DNA of 64,000 bases. It comes from Amphritea pacifica (GTDB lineage: Bacteria > Pseudomonadota > Gammaproteobacteria > Pseudomonadales > Balneatricaceae). Positions 33,690 to 46,071 of the stretch are shown in pieces (position 1 is the stretch's first letter; every line of letters starts with the position of its first letter). Made by a program: the position numbers and the translations under genes. The notes beneath the pieces are model-generated. The model saw only the letters and a program-made list of their open reading frames with translations. It ran no database searches and was not told the DNA's origin. Location: contig NZ_JAFFZO010000006.1 of assembly GCF_016924145.1 (NCBI RefSeq), forward strand, positions 62,001-126,000, written 5' to 3'.

Positions 33690-33818
33690 TAGAACCTCGG
33701 AAATTAGTAGATAGCGATTAGGTGGTTAAGATTGGCGGGAGTGTAACATAATCGTTTCGCTCCCGTTATTCATAGCTTGAACGCGACGTTATCACTTGCG
33801 GATAAAAAATTGAGCTTG

Positions 33819-33891
33819 TGTGGGAGCGGCGTCCTCGCCGCGATGATATGGGGCTGTTTCAGTTAATCGCCGCGAGGGCGCGCCTCCTACA
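33819..33891. repeat. REP-like inverted pair (REPIN-like) between mnmE and yidC
   Basis: Two REP-like units face each other. One starts TGTGGGAGCGGCGTCCTCG and ends CCGCGA. The other, reading back, starts TGTAGGAGGCGCGCCCTCG and ends CGGCGA. They are separated by about 23 bases. The same unit type makes up the array at 55261-55720, so this is a dispersed extragenic element. The rest of the 268-base gap has only the terminator at 33914-33942. Confidence 0.75.
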
Positions 33892-33913
33892 AAAACGTGT
33901 CGACACACTAAAA

Positions 33914-33942
33914 CAAAAAAGGCCTCATCAGAGGCCTTTTTC
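33914..33942 (-). terminator. Terminator of the rpmH-rnpA-yidC transcript
   Basis: Inverted repeat AAAAAGGCCTC/GAGGCCTTTTT with a 4-base loop, 16 bases past the yidC stop. The T-run is in the minus-strand direction. Confidence 0.85.
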
Positions 33943-33957
33943 TAGGTTGGTGAAGGC

Positions 33958-35628
33958 TTACTTACTGCCTTCAGCTTCTATCTGCTTGTTGATTATATAC
34001 TGCTGTGTAATCGACAGAATGTTGTTCACCAGCCAGTACAGTACCAGACCAGCCGGGAACCAGAGGAAGAAGAAGGTGAAGACGATTGGCAGCATCTTCA
34101 TAATCTTCGCCTGCATCGGATCGGGAGGTGTCGGGTTCAGCAGCTGCTGAATAAACATGGTTGCCCCCATCAGGATTGGCAGCATGAAGTAGGGGTCCAT
34201 CACTGACAGGTCATTGATCCAGAGTGCAAAGGGAGCATGACGCAGTTCAACGGATTCCATCAGCGTCCAGTACAGGGCGATAAAGATTGGCATCTGCGCC
34301 ACAATCGGCAGACAGCCACCCAGCGGGTTGATCTTCTCTTTCTTGTACAGCTCCATCATCGCCTGAGACATCTTCTGACGGTCATCACCGTAGAGCTCTT
34401 TCAGACGGGTCATCTCCGGGCCAAACTTACGCATCTTAGCCATCGATTTGAACGCCTTCGCATTCACCTGGAACAGCAGCGCTTTAACGATGATGGTAAT
34501 AAAGATGATGGATACACCCCAGTTACCCACAAAGCTGTGAATCGTTTTCAGCAACCAGGACAGCGGTGAGGCGATGAACCAGAGAATGCCGTAATCAACC
34601 GTCAGCTCCAGATTCGGTGCCGCCTGTTCCAGCAGGTCGGTCTCTTTTGGTCCGGCGTAGAAGCCTGCGCTGACGGTTTTTGTTTCGCCAGGTGCAACAG
34701 AAAACTCAGGTGCGACAAAACTGGCAATATAGTTACCGTTGCTTACCCGGCTGCTATAGTTATTTTCCTGATCCGCCGCTGGAATCCAGGCACTGAGGAA
34801 ATAGTGCTGGGACATCGCGACCCAGCCACCTATGCTGGTTTTCTTAACGTTGGTTTCATCCAGCTTTTTGAACGCAAATTTGTCGTAGTGTTCATCCGCG
34901 GTAGAGAACACGGCACCCAGAAACGCCTGCATCCCCATACTGGTGGTTTGCGAAGGGTCTTTTGAACCGTCACGCTTAATCTGACCAAACAGCTTAGCCT
35001 GCCATACTTCAGCAGAGCCGTTGTTGATCAGGAAATCCTGTTCAATTTTGTAGCTACCCTTGGTAAAAACGAAACGCTTGGTGACTACAACACCGTCTTC
35101 ACCGCTATGCACCAGATCAACGGTCAGTTTGTCGCCTTCCATCTGATAGCTGTTTTTGGCTGTGGTGTATTGTGGCCGCCCCTCTTTTTTAGCGTCGAGG
35201 CCATCTTTACCGATCAGACCACTCTGAGATACATAGGTACGATTGCCATTTTCCAGCAACACGAAGGGTTTATCATCGTTCAGCGCTGCTTTGTGTTTTG
35301 GCAGCGTCAACTGGATGATATCGCCACCCTTAGTATCGATCAGCAGCTCCAGAACATCGGTTTTAACAGAGATCAGCTGTTGCTGTGCGGTTGTCGCAAC
35401 GGCCTGAGCTTCCGGCAGATCGTTGTTAGCCGCCGCTTCAGTAGTTGTCGCTGGAGGCAGATCACCTGCTTGCGAAGCCGCAGTTTCGTTACTGGACTGA
35501 TAGGCTGAAACAGACCCGGGCTGGGCAACCGCTACCGGCTGAGCACCGTAGTCCTGGTTCCATTGAAGCACCAGCATATAGGAGATAATTGCCAGTGCTG
35601 CGATCAATATAATGCGCTGTACATCCAT
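33958..35628 (-). CDS. yidC: Membrane protein insertase YidC
   Basis: 556 residues. An N-terminal membrane helix (IILIAALAIISYMLVLQW) precedes a large periplasmic beta domain. The conserved C-terminal five-helix insertase core follows, with SIIFITIIVKALLF and GCLPIVAQMPIFIALYW. It inserts membrane proteins including F0 c. It follows rnpA by 27 bases; the usual yidD is absent between them. Confidence 0.97.
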   Translation of the reverse strand: MDVQRIILIAALAIISYMLVLQWNQDYGAQPVAVAQPGSVSAYQSSNETAASQAGDLPPATTTEAAANNDLPEAQAVATTAQQQLISVKTDVLELLIDTKGGDIIQLTLPKHKAALNDDKPFVLLENGNRTYVSQSGLIGKDGLDAKKEGRPQYTTAKNSYQMEGDKLTVDLVHSGEDGVVVTKRFVFTKGSYKIEQDFLINNGSAEVWQAKLFGQIKRDGSKDPSQTTSMGMQAFLGAVFSTADEHYDKFAFKKLDETNVKKTSIGGWVAMSQHYFLSAWIPAADQENNYSSRVSNGNYIASFVAPEFSVAPGETKTVSAGFYAGPKETDLLEQAAPNLELTVDYGILWFIASPLSWLLKTIHSFVGNWGVSIIFITIIVKALLFQVNAKAFKSMAKMRKFGPEMTRLKELYGDDRQKMSQAMMELYKKEKINPLGGCLPIVAQMPIFIALYWTLMESVELRHAPFALWINDLSVMDPYFMLPILMGATMFIQQLLNPTPPDPMQAKIMKMLPIVFTFFFLWFPAGLVLYWLVNNILSITQQYIINKQIEAEGSK

Positions 35629-35655
35629 GGTTTCTGGACCATTCAGTTATAAGTT

Positions 35656-36033
35656 TTAAGTTGATTTGTCAGATTTTGCCTTGGCTCGGCCAATCAGGCG
35701 GTTCCAGCTCTTATTAATAAGGGCGTGAACGTTGCTGTTTTCGATATCTCCCAGACCCTGTCTGGCCAGAATAACGATATCGACATTAGGCAGCTTATGC
35801 TGATTAAGACGGAAAGACTCGCGAATGATACGCCGAACGCGGTTACGATTAACAGCTAAACGGATATTTTTTTTGGAGAAGACAAAGCCGACACGGGGAT
35901 GATCGAGATCGTTTGGACGGGCAAGGATCAACAGATGTTTATCTGACACCTTGAGGCTGGCTCGGCTGAATACCTGTTTAAAATCCCCGCCAGTTAAAAG
36001 TCTTAACTGACGGGGATAGCTGAATTCATTCAT
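35656..36033 (-). CDS. rnpA: Ribonuclease P protein component
   Basis: 125 residues, basic. The RNA-binding signature NRNVRRIIRESFR appears here as RNRVRRIIRESFR, with RVGFVFSKK before it. It matures tRNA 5' ends with the RNA subunit. Directly downstream of rpmH. Confidence 0.95.
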   Translation of the reverse strand: MNEFSYPRQLRLLTGGDFKQVFSRASLKVSDKHLLILARPNDLDHPRVGFVFSKKNIRLAVNRNRVRRIIRESFRLNQHKLPNVDIVILARQGLGDIENSNVHALINKSWNRLIGRAKAKSDKST

Positions 36034-36057
36034 TCAGAGAGCCTGACAGGCAAAAAA

Positions 36058-36192
36058 TTATGCTGACAGACGCTTACGGCCTTTAGCACGACGACGGTTG
36101 ATAACAGCACGGCCGTTCTTAGTTGCCATACGTGCACGGAAACCGTGAGTGCGTTTACGCTTCAGGTTGCTTGGTTGAAATGTTCTTTTCAT
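36058..36192 (-). CDS. rpmH: 50S ribosomal protein L34
   Basis: A 44-residue basic protein. It begins [20 protein letters not shown] and ends KGRKRLSA, a complete L34. It is the first gene of the rpmH-rnpA-yidC unit and is divergent from dnaA. Confidence 0.97.
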   Translation of the reverse strand: MKRTFQPSNLKRKRTHGFRARMATKNGRAVINRRRAKGRKRLSA

Positions 36193-36712
36193 TGGTCAGT
36201 CCTACTAACATACAGTGTGGTGGTATCAGTAAGGTTGGCTGAATCCCACGGTCAAAAACAGACGCGAAATTGTAGAGAAAAGATATCCGCTTTGCAAACA
36301 ATTCCTGACATCAATCATAAAAAAGCTGTGACGATCTTTTTCAGGCAGATAATAAAGCCGTTTCTGGCCTTTGTAACATTATTCCCAGACGTTATTTTCA
36401 GATATGCACAATATTCTGTTATTAACTCGTATTAAATCATTAAAAACAGATAGATACTCTGTTGATAGGTCTGAATATTAACTGTTTTTAAAGTATGGAT
36501 AGTTTTTTGCAGCGCCCCGCTGTTTCCCTCGCAAACTGTGGAATCTTTGCTAATTATTTGAAAAATCAGCAGAAAAGAATTAGCAACAGATTGCGTCTAA
36601 CTGTGGATAAGCGGGCGTTTAAAGGGTATTATCTGCTATTATTTATTACGTTTACGGTCTTGTTCTCGGTCACTCAACAGCAGTGAAAACAGAGGATGTT
36701 TAAGGATTAGCT
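36193..36712. promoter_or_regulatory. rpmH-dnaA divergent promoter region with one DnaA box
   Basis: A 520-base AT-rich region without a convincing gene. It has one exact DnaA box on the minus strand (TGTGGATAA, 36602-36610), about 100 bases before the dnaA start, suitable for dnaA autoregulation. A one-mismatch box ATATGCACA lies near 36401. In pseudomonads oriC lies in this interval, but here the box density is much lower than beside mnmG. Confidence 0.6.
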
Positions 36713-38311
36713 ATGTCGGCTGAGTTGTGGGAACAGTGTCTTCAGAATCTTCAGGATGAGTTCCCCTCCCAACAATACAATACCTGGATCAGGCCTCTGA
36801 AAGTGTCGCCAGAGTCGGATACCGGGCTGGTTCTGCTGGCACCGAACCGGTTTGTTAAGGACTGGGTGAGCGATAAATACCTTAACCGCATTCGTGAGAT
36901 CGTCAACACGGTCAGTGGTGATATCGCTGCCAAAGTCAGTATCGATATTGCAGGCCGCGCCAATGGTTTCTCTCAGCGCCCTGCCCGCCCTGCACCACCG
37001 CCCGCGCCGGCTCGTCGTCCGGCCAATCGCTTCGATGATTCCGGGTCGTTCTCCTCTGGCTATGATAATCAGGACAACTTTGATTCTCAGAACAGTTTTG
37101 ATTCCCAGAACAGCTTTGATAATCGGCCTCAGACTGCTTCACGGCCTCAACCGGTGGAAGAAAATGCTCCGCAGCAACTGGCAATTGATGACAGCAGCTT
37201 TCAGCCGATCAACCACCGTGAAATTATTGTGCCCCCTTCTGCTCAGTCAGGCTCGTCACGCAGTGTCGATGTTGAGGGTAGCGTGCGCCATCAGTCCAAT
37301 CTGAACCAGTCGTTTACCTTTAACTCCTTTGTTCAGGGTAAGTCCAACCAGCTGGCGCTGGCGGCGGCTCAGCAGGTGGCCGATAACCCCGGTGGTTCGT
37401 ATAACCCTCTGTTTATCTACGGTGGTGTCGGTCTGGGTAAAACCCACCTGATGCATGCGGTGGGGATGGAGATGTTGCAGCGCAATCCGAAAGCCAAGAT
37501 TGTCTATCTGCACTCTGAGCGGTTTGTGGCGGACATGGTAAAGGCGCTGCAACTGAATGCGATCAATGACTTCAAGCGTTATTACCGTTCAGTGGATGCA
37601 TTGCTGATCGATGATATTCAGTTTTTTGCCGGTAAGGAGCGTTCTCAGGAGGAGTTTTTCCACACCTTCAACGCGCTGCTCGAGGGTGGTCAGCAGATGA
37701 TCCTCACCAGTGACCGCTATCCGAAAGAGATCAACGGTGTTGAGGAGCGGCTGAAATCCCGCTTTGGCTGGGGGCTGACCGTGGCGATTGAACCGCCGGA
37801 GCTGGAAACCCGGGTGGCAATTCTGATGAAAAAGGCAGAAGAGGCCCAGGTGCGTCTGCCGGATGACTCCGCTTTCTTCCTGGCGCAGAAGATCCGTTCC
37901 AACGTCCGCGAACTTGAAGGGGCGTTGAAACGGGTGATTGCCAATGCCCACTTTACCGGAAATGCGATCACCACACCTTTTATTAAAGAATCACTGAAAG
38001 ACCTGCTGGCATTGCAGGATAAACAGGTTAGTATTGATAACATTCAGCGGGTTGTAGCCGATTACTATAAGATCAAAGTATCGGACCTGCTTTCGAAACG
38101 ACGCAGTCGTTCTGTGGCCCGGCCAAGACAGGTCGCTATGAGCCTGTCTAAAGAGCTGACCAATCACAGCTTGCCTGAGATTGGTGATGCTTTTGGTGGA
38201 CGGGACCACACCACGGTACTGCATGGTTGCCGTAAAGTAGCTTCGCTGCGTGAGACCGATACGGATATAAGAGAGGATTATCAGAATCTGTTGCGTCATC
38301 TGACCGCGTAG
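36713..38311 (+). CDS. dnaA: Chromosomal replication initiator DnaA
   Basis: 532 residues. Domain I starts [21 protein letters not shown] long low-complexity linker (about 85-190) has repeated NFDSQ/SFDSQ units. The AAA+ domain has Walker A GGVGLGKT (237-244) and Walker B LLIDDIQF. Domain IV carries the DnaA signature [15 protein letters not shown]. It binds the boxes in oriC and unwinds the origin. Confidence 0.98.
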   Translation: MSAELWEQCLQNLQDEFPSQQYNTWIRPLKVSPESDTGLVLLAPNRFVKDWVSDKYLNRIREIVNTVSGDIAAKVSIDIAGRANGFSQRPARPAPPPAPARRPANRFDDSGSFSSGYDNQDNFDSQNSFDSQNSFDNRPQTASRPQPVEENAPQQLAIDDSSFQPINHREIIVPPSAQSGSSRSVDVEGSVRHQSNLNQSFTFNSFVQGKSNQLALAAAQQVADNPGGSYNPLFIYGGVGLGKTHLMHAVGMEMLQRNPKAKIVYLHSERFVADMVKALQLNAINDFKRYYRSVDALLIDDIQFFAGKERSQEEFFHTFNALLEGGQQMILTSDRYPKEINGVEERLKSRFGWGLTVAIEPPELETRVAILMKKAEEAQVRLPDDSAFFLAQKIRSNVRELEGALKRVIANAHFTGNAITTPFIKESLKDLLALQDKQVSIDNIQRVVADYYKIKVSDLLSKRRSRSVARPRQVAMSLSKELTNHSLPEIGDAFGGRDHTTVLHGCRKVASLRETDTDIREDYQNLLRHLTA

Positions 38312-38340
38312 CAGGCTGATCAATTAAGGGTAGCAAAAAG

Positions 38341-39444
38341 ATGAAATTTGTTATTTCGCGAGAAGCGCTAATTAAACCACTGCAACTGGTTGCAGGTGTT
38401 GTGGAACGTCGTCAGACACTGCCAGTGCTTTCCAACATTCTGCTGGTTGCAGAGGGTGATCAGCTGTCGATGACCGGAACCGATCTTGAAGTTGAACTGG
38501 TGGGCCGGGTGCAGCTGGATGAACCGGCTGAAGCGGGTTCGATCACCGTGCCGGCACGGAAACTGATGGATATCTGTAAATCCCTGCCGGATTCAGCCCA
38601 GATCGAACTGACTCTCACCGGTCAGAAGATGGTGATCAAAGCGGGACGCAGCCGTTTTACTCTCTCTACCCTGCCGGCGGCTGAGTTCCCCAATGTTGAA
38701 GACAGTCCTGAATCGTTTGAGCTGAATGTTCTGCAAAGTCAGCTGCGCCATCTGATCGATCAGACCGGTTTCTCTATGGCCCAACAGGATGTCCGTTACT
38801 ACCTTAACGGGATGCTGCTGGAGATCACCGAGAACAGCCTGCGCGCAGTGTCTACTGATGGTCACCGTCTGGCGACCAGTGTCGCGCAGGTCGACACCAA
38901 CGGTCCGGCAAACCATCAGTTTATCGTGCCCCGTAAAGGTATTCTCGAACTGGCCCGTCTGCTGCAAAGCGGCGATGATCAGGTAAAACTGGTGGTCGGT
39001 GCCAACCATATCCGCGCCCATGCCGGTGATTTCACCTTCACCTCCAAGCTGGTTGACGGCAAGTTCCCCGATTATCAGCGGGTGATTCCACAGGGTGGCG
39101 ACAAGTTTATGCTGGGCACCCGTCAGGAGCTGCGCCAGGTATTCAGCCGGATTGCGATTCTGTCGAACGAAAAATACCGTGGTGTGCGTCTGTCGCTGAC
39201 CAGCGGTTATCTTCAGGTGATGGCCAACAACCCGGAGCAGGAAGAAGCGGAAGAAACCGTTGCTGTGGATTATGAAGGCGATACTCTGGAGATCGGTTTC
39301 AACGTTAACTACCTGCTGGATGTGCTGTCGATTGTCAGCTCTGAGGTGGTGCGCTTTACCCTGGCCGACTCTAACAGCAGTGCGCTGATTGAGGGGCTGG
39401 ACGATGCCAACTCCCTCTACGTTGTTATGCCGATGCGGATGTAA
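38341..39444 (+). CDS. dnaN: DNA polymerase III sliding clamp (beta)
   Basis: 367 residues. Three clamp domains; starts MKFVISREALIKPLQLVAG and ends in the usual YVVMPMRM. It forms the ring that tethers polymerase and is first downstream of dnaA. A GC-rich inverted repeat AGGGGGCC/GGCCCCCT at 39452-39470 follows it, with only a weak T-run; it may attenuate transcription into recF. Confidence 0.98.
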   Translation: MKFVISREALIKPLQLVAGVVERRQTLPVLSNILLVAEGDQLSMTGTDLEVELVGRVQLDEPAEAGSITVPARKLMDICKSLPDSAQIELTLTGQKMVIKAGRSRFTLSTLPAAEFPNVEDSPESFELNVLQSQLRHLIDQTGFSMAQQDVRYYLNGMLLEITENSLRAVSTDGHRLATSVAQVDTNGPANHQFIVPRKGILELARLLQSGDDQVKLVVGANHIRAHAGDFTFTSKLVDGKFPDYQRVIPQGGDKFMLGTRQELRQVFSRIAILSNEKYRGVRLSLTSGYLQVMANNPEQEEAEETVAVDYEGDTLEIGFNVNYLLDVLSIVSSEVVRFTLADSNSSALIEGLDDANSLYVVMPMRM

Positions 39445-39500
39445 TTCTGTTAGGGGGCCACAGGCCCCCTTCCTATACCTCCCCTCCTTATATAGCCGAT

Positions 39501-40580
39501 ATGCCGATAACCCAACTCAATATTCGTGCGGTTCGCAATCTCAGCGACCTCAGTCTCGCGCCTTCACCCAGTATCAATATTATTCACGGTGCCAATGGCA
39601 GTGGTAAAAGCAGTGTGCTTGAGGCGATCCACCTGCTGGGTCTGTGCCGTTCGTTTCGCACCAATAAGCTCAACCATCTGATCCAGACCGGCTCGCAGCG
39701 CTGCACGGTGTTTGCTCAGCTGGATGCGATGGGCAGCGGCGTCAGTCAGCCCCTGGGGGTAGAGCGCAATCTGGAGAGTGATTGCCGCATCCGTTATGCC
39801 GGCAATAATATCGATATCACCACCCTCGCCGAACTGTTACCGATCCAGGTGATCAACTCAGAAACCTTTATGATTCTCGAGGGCAGTCCGGCTATCAGGC
39901 GACAGTTTCTCGACTGGGGTGCATTTCACTCAAATCCCGAATTTATAAGGCTTTGGCGTGGTTTCAGACGGGTATTAAAACAGAGAAATTCTCTACTGAA
40001 ATATGGTAAAATCGAGCAACGAATTCGGGTGGTCTGGGACCAGGAATTTATTAGCTACGCGGAGCAGCTGAATACGCTTCGCGAACTGTATATTGAAGCA
40101 TTAAAACCCGAATTTGATCTGATCCTTGCTGACCTGCTTGAGGGCATCAGTATCGATCTGAGTTTTAGTCCCGGATGGGACAAAAAACGTGGCCTGGATC
40201 AGGTGCTGGATGAAAACTTTGAACGCGACCTGCGTCAGGGTTACACCAGTGCCGGTCCGCAACGGGCTGACCTGCGGCTTAAGGTAGATGGCCACACCGC
40301 TTCAGAACGTCTCTCAAGGGGGCAGAAAAAGGTGGTGGTGAGCGCCCTTAAGCTGGCGCAGGGAGTGTTATTTTACAAACTGAACAGTCGGGCCTGTATC
40401 TATCTGATCGATGATTTACCATCAGAGCTGGATCAGTACCATAGCCGGCTGTTCTGTAACTATTTAGAAAAAACAGCCAGTCAGTGTTTTATCACCTGTG
40501 TTGATAAAGATGCTTTGACGGGGTACTGGTCAGAGCCGGCCGGGTTACGTTTTTTCAACATACAAAACGGGTGCCTGTAG
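39501..40580 (+). CDS. recF: DNA replication and repair protein RecF
   Basis: 359 residues. The Walker A is GANGSGKSSVLEAI, and the SMC-like signature LSRGQKKVVVSALKLAQG and Walker B YLIDDLPSELD are intact. It loads RecA at gaps. Gene order dnaA-dnaN-recF-gyrB is standard. Confidence 0.97.
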   Translation: MPITQLNIRAVRNLSDLSLAPSPSINIIHGANGSGKSSVLEAIHLLGLCRSFRTNKLNHLIQTGSQRCTVFAQLDAMGSGVSQPLGVERNLESDCRIRYAGNNIDITTLAELLPIQVINSETFMILEGSPAIRRQFLDWGAFHSNPEFIRLWRGFRRVLKQRNSLLKYGKIEQRIRVVWDQEFISYAEQLNTLRELYIEALKPEFDLILADLLEGISIDLSFSPGWDKKRGLDQVLDENFERDLRQGYTSAGPQRADLRLKVDGHTASERLSRGQKKVVVSALKLAQGVLFYKLNSRACIYLIDDLPSELDQYHSRLFCNYLEKTASQCFITCVDKDALTGYWSEPAGLRFFNIQNGCL

Positions 40581-40608
40581 TGCCCGGAAAGCAAGCCAGG
40601 AGAACTGA

Positions 40609-43035
<2,427 letters not shown>

Positions 43036-43050
43036 TGGGGTTGTGTGTCT

Positions 43051-43123
43051 GTGGGATCTCATCCTCCGTGATCTGAGATCTCACAGCCGTGATCCAACGT
43101 CTCATCCTTCGTGAACTGAGGCT
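43051..43123. other. GATC-rich hairpin and 21-base direct repeat between gyrB and the methyltransferase
   Basis: Four GATC sites lie within 41 bases (43054, 43070, 43077, 43091). GTGGGATCTCA at 43051-43061 pairs with TGAGATCTCAC at 43074-43084, allowing one G-U. A 21-base direct repeat (starting TCTCATCC and ending CTGAG) occurs at about 43057 and 43102 with two mismatches. It could be the gyrB terminator or a methylation-sensitive control element for the downstream Dam-type gene. Confidence 0.5.
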
Positions 43124-43197
43124 ATATCCAAATTACTCGTGATTTTATGAATGCATCACCTGAGTTAACATTTAAAAAATAGCAAAAAATCGAAGGA

Positions 43198-44052
43198 ATG
43201 AGGGTGAGTGTGGTTGGAGCATCGAGAAAGAAAAACCTGAACGAAATTAATATTCCTCCATTTTTAAAATGGGCTGGGGGTAAAAGATGGTTTGTTCAGA
43301 AGTATGACCATTTACTTCCGAAGGAATACGACCGATATATTGAACCTTTCTTAGGTGGTGGCTCGGTATTCTTTCATCTTAAACCTCAAAAGGCTGTCCT
43401 TGGGGATTGCAATAAAGATCTTATTGATGCCTACAAAGGAATTAAGAAAAATCATATAAGAATAAAAGAAATTCTGTCTGAACATCACTCTCTTCATAGT
43501 GATGAATACTACTACAGAATTCGCTCCTCCAAGCCGGATGATTTAATAGAAAGAGCCGCTCAATTTATCTATCTGAACAGGACGTGTTTTAACGGGATTT
43601 ATCGAGTAAATAGGCTTGGTGAGTTTAATGTCCCTAAAGGCTCTAAAGACAATGTTTTATTGGAGTCAGATGACTTTCAGGTTCTTTCACGCCTTCTTCA
43701 TAGAGCATCGTTAAAGGCGTGTGATTTCGAAAAAATAATAGATCAAGCTGGTGAAGGTGACCTTGTCTTTGCCGACCCTCCATATACTGTCAGACATAAC
43801 CTCAATGGTTTCATTAAATACAACGAGAAACTTTTTTCTTGGGGCGACCAGATCCGGTTAGCTGCTGCGTTGACTAGAGCTCGAAAAAGGGGCGCTCAAG
43901 TAATATGTACGAATGCCAATCATGAATCTGTGCGTGAACTTTATTCTTCGAGTGTCTTTGATTTAGATGTTGTGAGTCGGTATAGCTCAATATCTGCAAA
44001 AACAAGCAGCAGAAATCAATACGAAGAACTCGTTATTACAGCTACAAAATAA
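43198..44052 (+). CDS. Dam-type DNA adenine-N6 methyltransferase
   Basis: 284 residues, class D12/Dam fold. Motif X is FLKWAGGK (22-29), motif I is FLGGGSVFF (51-59) and the catalytic motif IV is DPPY (193-196). The Dam-like block FIYLNRTCFNGIYRVNRLGE is followed by FNVPKG. It transfers methyl from SAM to adenine; the target may be GATC or a relative but cannot be read from sequence. The ATG at 43198 sits too close to GAAGGA; GTG codons at 43204 or 43210 may be the real starts. It is AT-rich compared with gyrB and lies 10 bases before the HerA-like gene, so is one operon with it. Confidence 0.88.
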   Translation: MRVSVVGASRKKNLNEINIPPFLKWAGGKRWFVQKYDHLLPKEYDRYIEPFLGGGSVFFHLKPQKAVLGDCNKDLIDAYKGIKKNHIRIKEILSEHHSLHSDEYYYRIRSSKPDDLIERAAQFIYLNRTCFNGIYRVNRLGEFNVPKGSKDNVLLESDDFQVLSRLLHRASLKACDFEKIIDQAGEGDLVFADPPYTVRHNLNGFIKYNEKLFSWGDQIRLAAALTRARKRGAQVICTNANHESVRELYSSSVFDLDVVSRYSSISAKTSSRNQYEELVITATK

Positions 44053-44062
44053 GGATATCAAT

Positions 44063-46048
44063 ATGAACAGCACCAGTTTGACTAGTCTGGTTAATACCTC
44101 TTCAACTCAAGATAACCCAATCGTTGCTCTTCGGAATTTTTTGGAAAAAGAAGATAGGGCTGAAAAGGCAAGAAATGTTCAGGATATGAGATTCGTTGGT
44201 TATGTTCTCGAGCTTGATTATGAGGCTGCAAAGATTATTACCAGTGACCCCTACAAGTTAGCTGTTGGTGGCATACCTAGAGGGTCATTTTTAATCATGG
44301 CTCCAAATAATCCAGGTAACTTACCTCCCCATTTTACATTGTTGAGAGTCACAGGGGTTTCTCCTACTCCCTTGAGTAATCAAGTACAACAGACTTATTT
44401 TGAGTTGCATAAGAAATCAATGCCGGAATTGGATGTTTGGACTCAAAGTGAGCTTCAGTGGGGGGCTTTGGATTGCGATGTCCTGGGGATGTTTTATGCC
44501 AACCCCCAAGATATGAGCGAGCTTTGCTTTTCTGGTGATGTTAATAATGTGGTTAGTGCACATAGATATAAAGTTTATTCTCCGGATGAAGCGTTGTTGG
44601 AGTTGATAGTTAATGGAACTGTTAGACCTGAGAGTCAATTCGAAATTGGATTGCTAAGGACAATGGAGTGCGGTCTTAGAACAAATAGTCATTTTGAGAC
44701 AACACCAGCGAAAATATCATTAAAGGACTTTAAAGGTTGCCGAACAGCAATGTTTGGTAAGACTCGTCTAGGTAAATCGAATACTGTTAAATTAATTGCT
44801 CAAGGAATGCTTGAATCCACCAAAGGTGATAACTCTGTTGGGCAACTTATTTTTGATATTAATGGTGAATACGCAAACGACAATCCTCAAGATGGGAACA
44901 AGTCTATTCGATCTGCTTACGATTCCAGATGTAGTGTATATGCTTTAACGGAACGGCCTGAAACTCCATCAAAGCCTCTTAGGCTTAACTTCTATGAAGA
45001 TCCTAACTCCTGTATCGAAATACTCGCATCAATGCTGAGTCAAGATAATCAAAATTCGAATTACATTCGCAATTTTGCAGCGGTAAAACTACCTTCTATC
45101 GAATCTATTTCTGGGCTGGGATACGGTGAAAAAGATCGTCCTATTCGCAAGATCCAAATGTACTGGGCCATCTTAAAAAAGGCAGGATTCCCAGAAGATG
45201 AAGCTAGGCTTCGTGCATTAGGGTTGGTTTCAAAAAATGCCAAACACTTCGACCCCCATTTTAATGGTACTGTTAGAAACCTAATATATGGTGATCAAAC
45301 ACCTCCAAACCCCCCATCAAATCTCGAAGAGCTTTTAAATGAATTCGAGCAGATAGCGAAATTTATTAACGAAAATGACGCCTCAAGCTTAAAGTCTTCT
45401 AGTGGGAAGTCGCTTTTTGACGCAGATGATTTAGCTCTGCTCGGTTTTTTACGTCCGTCCTCGGGTAGCGGGCCTTCGATACTTCGAGCGTACATGATGT
45501 ACCACCATCCTCAAGCGAGTGGCTTTATAAAAGAAATTCTCGAATTATTGGACTCAGGCAAAACAGTTATCTTGGATTTGGGAAATGCAACCGATACGGT
45601 ACGCCGATACTTTGCTGATATGCTTTCTAGGTCTGTATTTGCGCATCAGGAAAAGAAGTTTGTTGGCAATAAGCTTGGCAATTCTTATGTGCAGCTTTAC
45701 TTCGAAGAAGCGCATAACTTGTTCCCACCAGATAGTAAGGACCTTACAGGTGTTTATGTCAGGTTTGCTAAAGAAGGTGCGAAATTCCATATAGGTATGG
45801 TTTATTCGACACAATCCCCTTCAACTATCAATAAAGACCTGTTAGCTCAAACTGAAAATTTTTTCGTTGGTCATCTATCCAGTCAGGATGAAGCAAAATC
45901 ATTGTCTAGAGTTCAGGTGGCTTTTGCTGGTACAGAAAAGGACATATTGAGAGCAAAGACACCTGGTTACATTCGAATGCTCACATTGTCTCATCGGTTC
46001 GTTATTCCGGTGCAAGTGCATAGGTTTGAAGCACTTTCACAGCAGTAA
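44063..46048 (+). CDS. HerA-type DNA translocase ATPase
   Basis: 661 residues. The N-terminal 150 residues fit a HAS-barrel-like domain (RFVGYVLELDY). The FtsK/HerA-type RecA core follows, with Walker A GKTRLGKS (232-239) and Walker B LIFDINGEYA (Asp265). It ends with the YFEEAHNLFPP segment (546-556) and YSTQSPSTINKDLLAQTENF, a sensor region shared by HerA/DUF87 ATPases. HerA hexamers pump DNA into a partner nuclease. The next gene encodes a NurA-like nuclease, the classical partner. Confidence 0.85.
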   Translation: MNSTSLTSLVNTSSTQDNPIVALRNFLEKEDRAEKARNVQDMRFVGYVLELDYEAAKIITSDPYKLAVGGIPRGSFLIMAPNNPGNLPPHFTLLRVTGVSPTPLSNQVQQTYFELHKKSMPELDVWTQSELQWGALDCDVLGMFYANPQDMSELCFSGDVNNVVSAHRYKVYSPDEALLELIVNGTVRPESQFEIGLLRTMECGLRTNSHFETTPAKISLKDFKGCRTAMFGKTRLGKSNTVKLIAQGMLESTKGDNSVGQLIFDINGEYANDNPQDGNKSIRSAYDSRCSVYALTERPETPSKPLRLNFYEDPNSCIEILASMLSQDNQNSNYIRNFAAVKLPSIESISGLGYGEKDRPIRKIQMYWAILKKAGFPEDEARLRALGLVSKNAKHFDPHFNGTVRNLIYGDQTPPNPPSNLEELLNEFEQIAKFINENDASSLKSSSGKSLFDADDLALLGFLRPSSGSGPSILRAYMMYHHPQASGFIKEILELLDSGKTVILDLGNATDTVRRYFADMLSRSVFAHQEKKFVGNKLGNSYVQLYFEEAHNLFPPDSKDLTGVYVRFAKEGAKFHIGMVYSTQSPSTINKDLLAQTENFFVGHLSSQDEAKSLSRVQVAFAGTEKDILRAKTPGYIRMLTLSHRFVIPVQVHRFEALSQQ

Positions 46049-46071
46049 ATATTTCAGGGAAGAGATTGAAT

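Noticed and set aside
36193-36712. oriC between rpmH and dnaA as in pseudomonads
   Set aside because: Only one exact DnaA box, against four beside mnmG; kept as a dnaA regulatory region.
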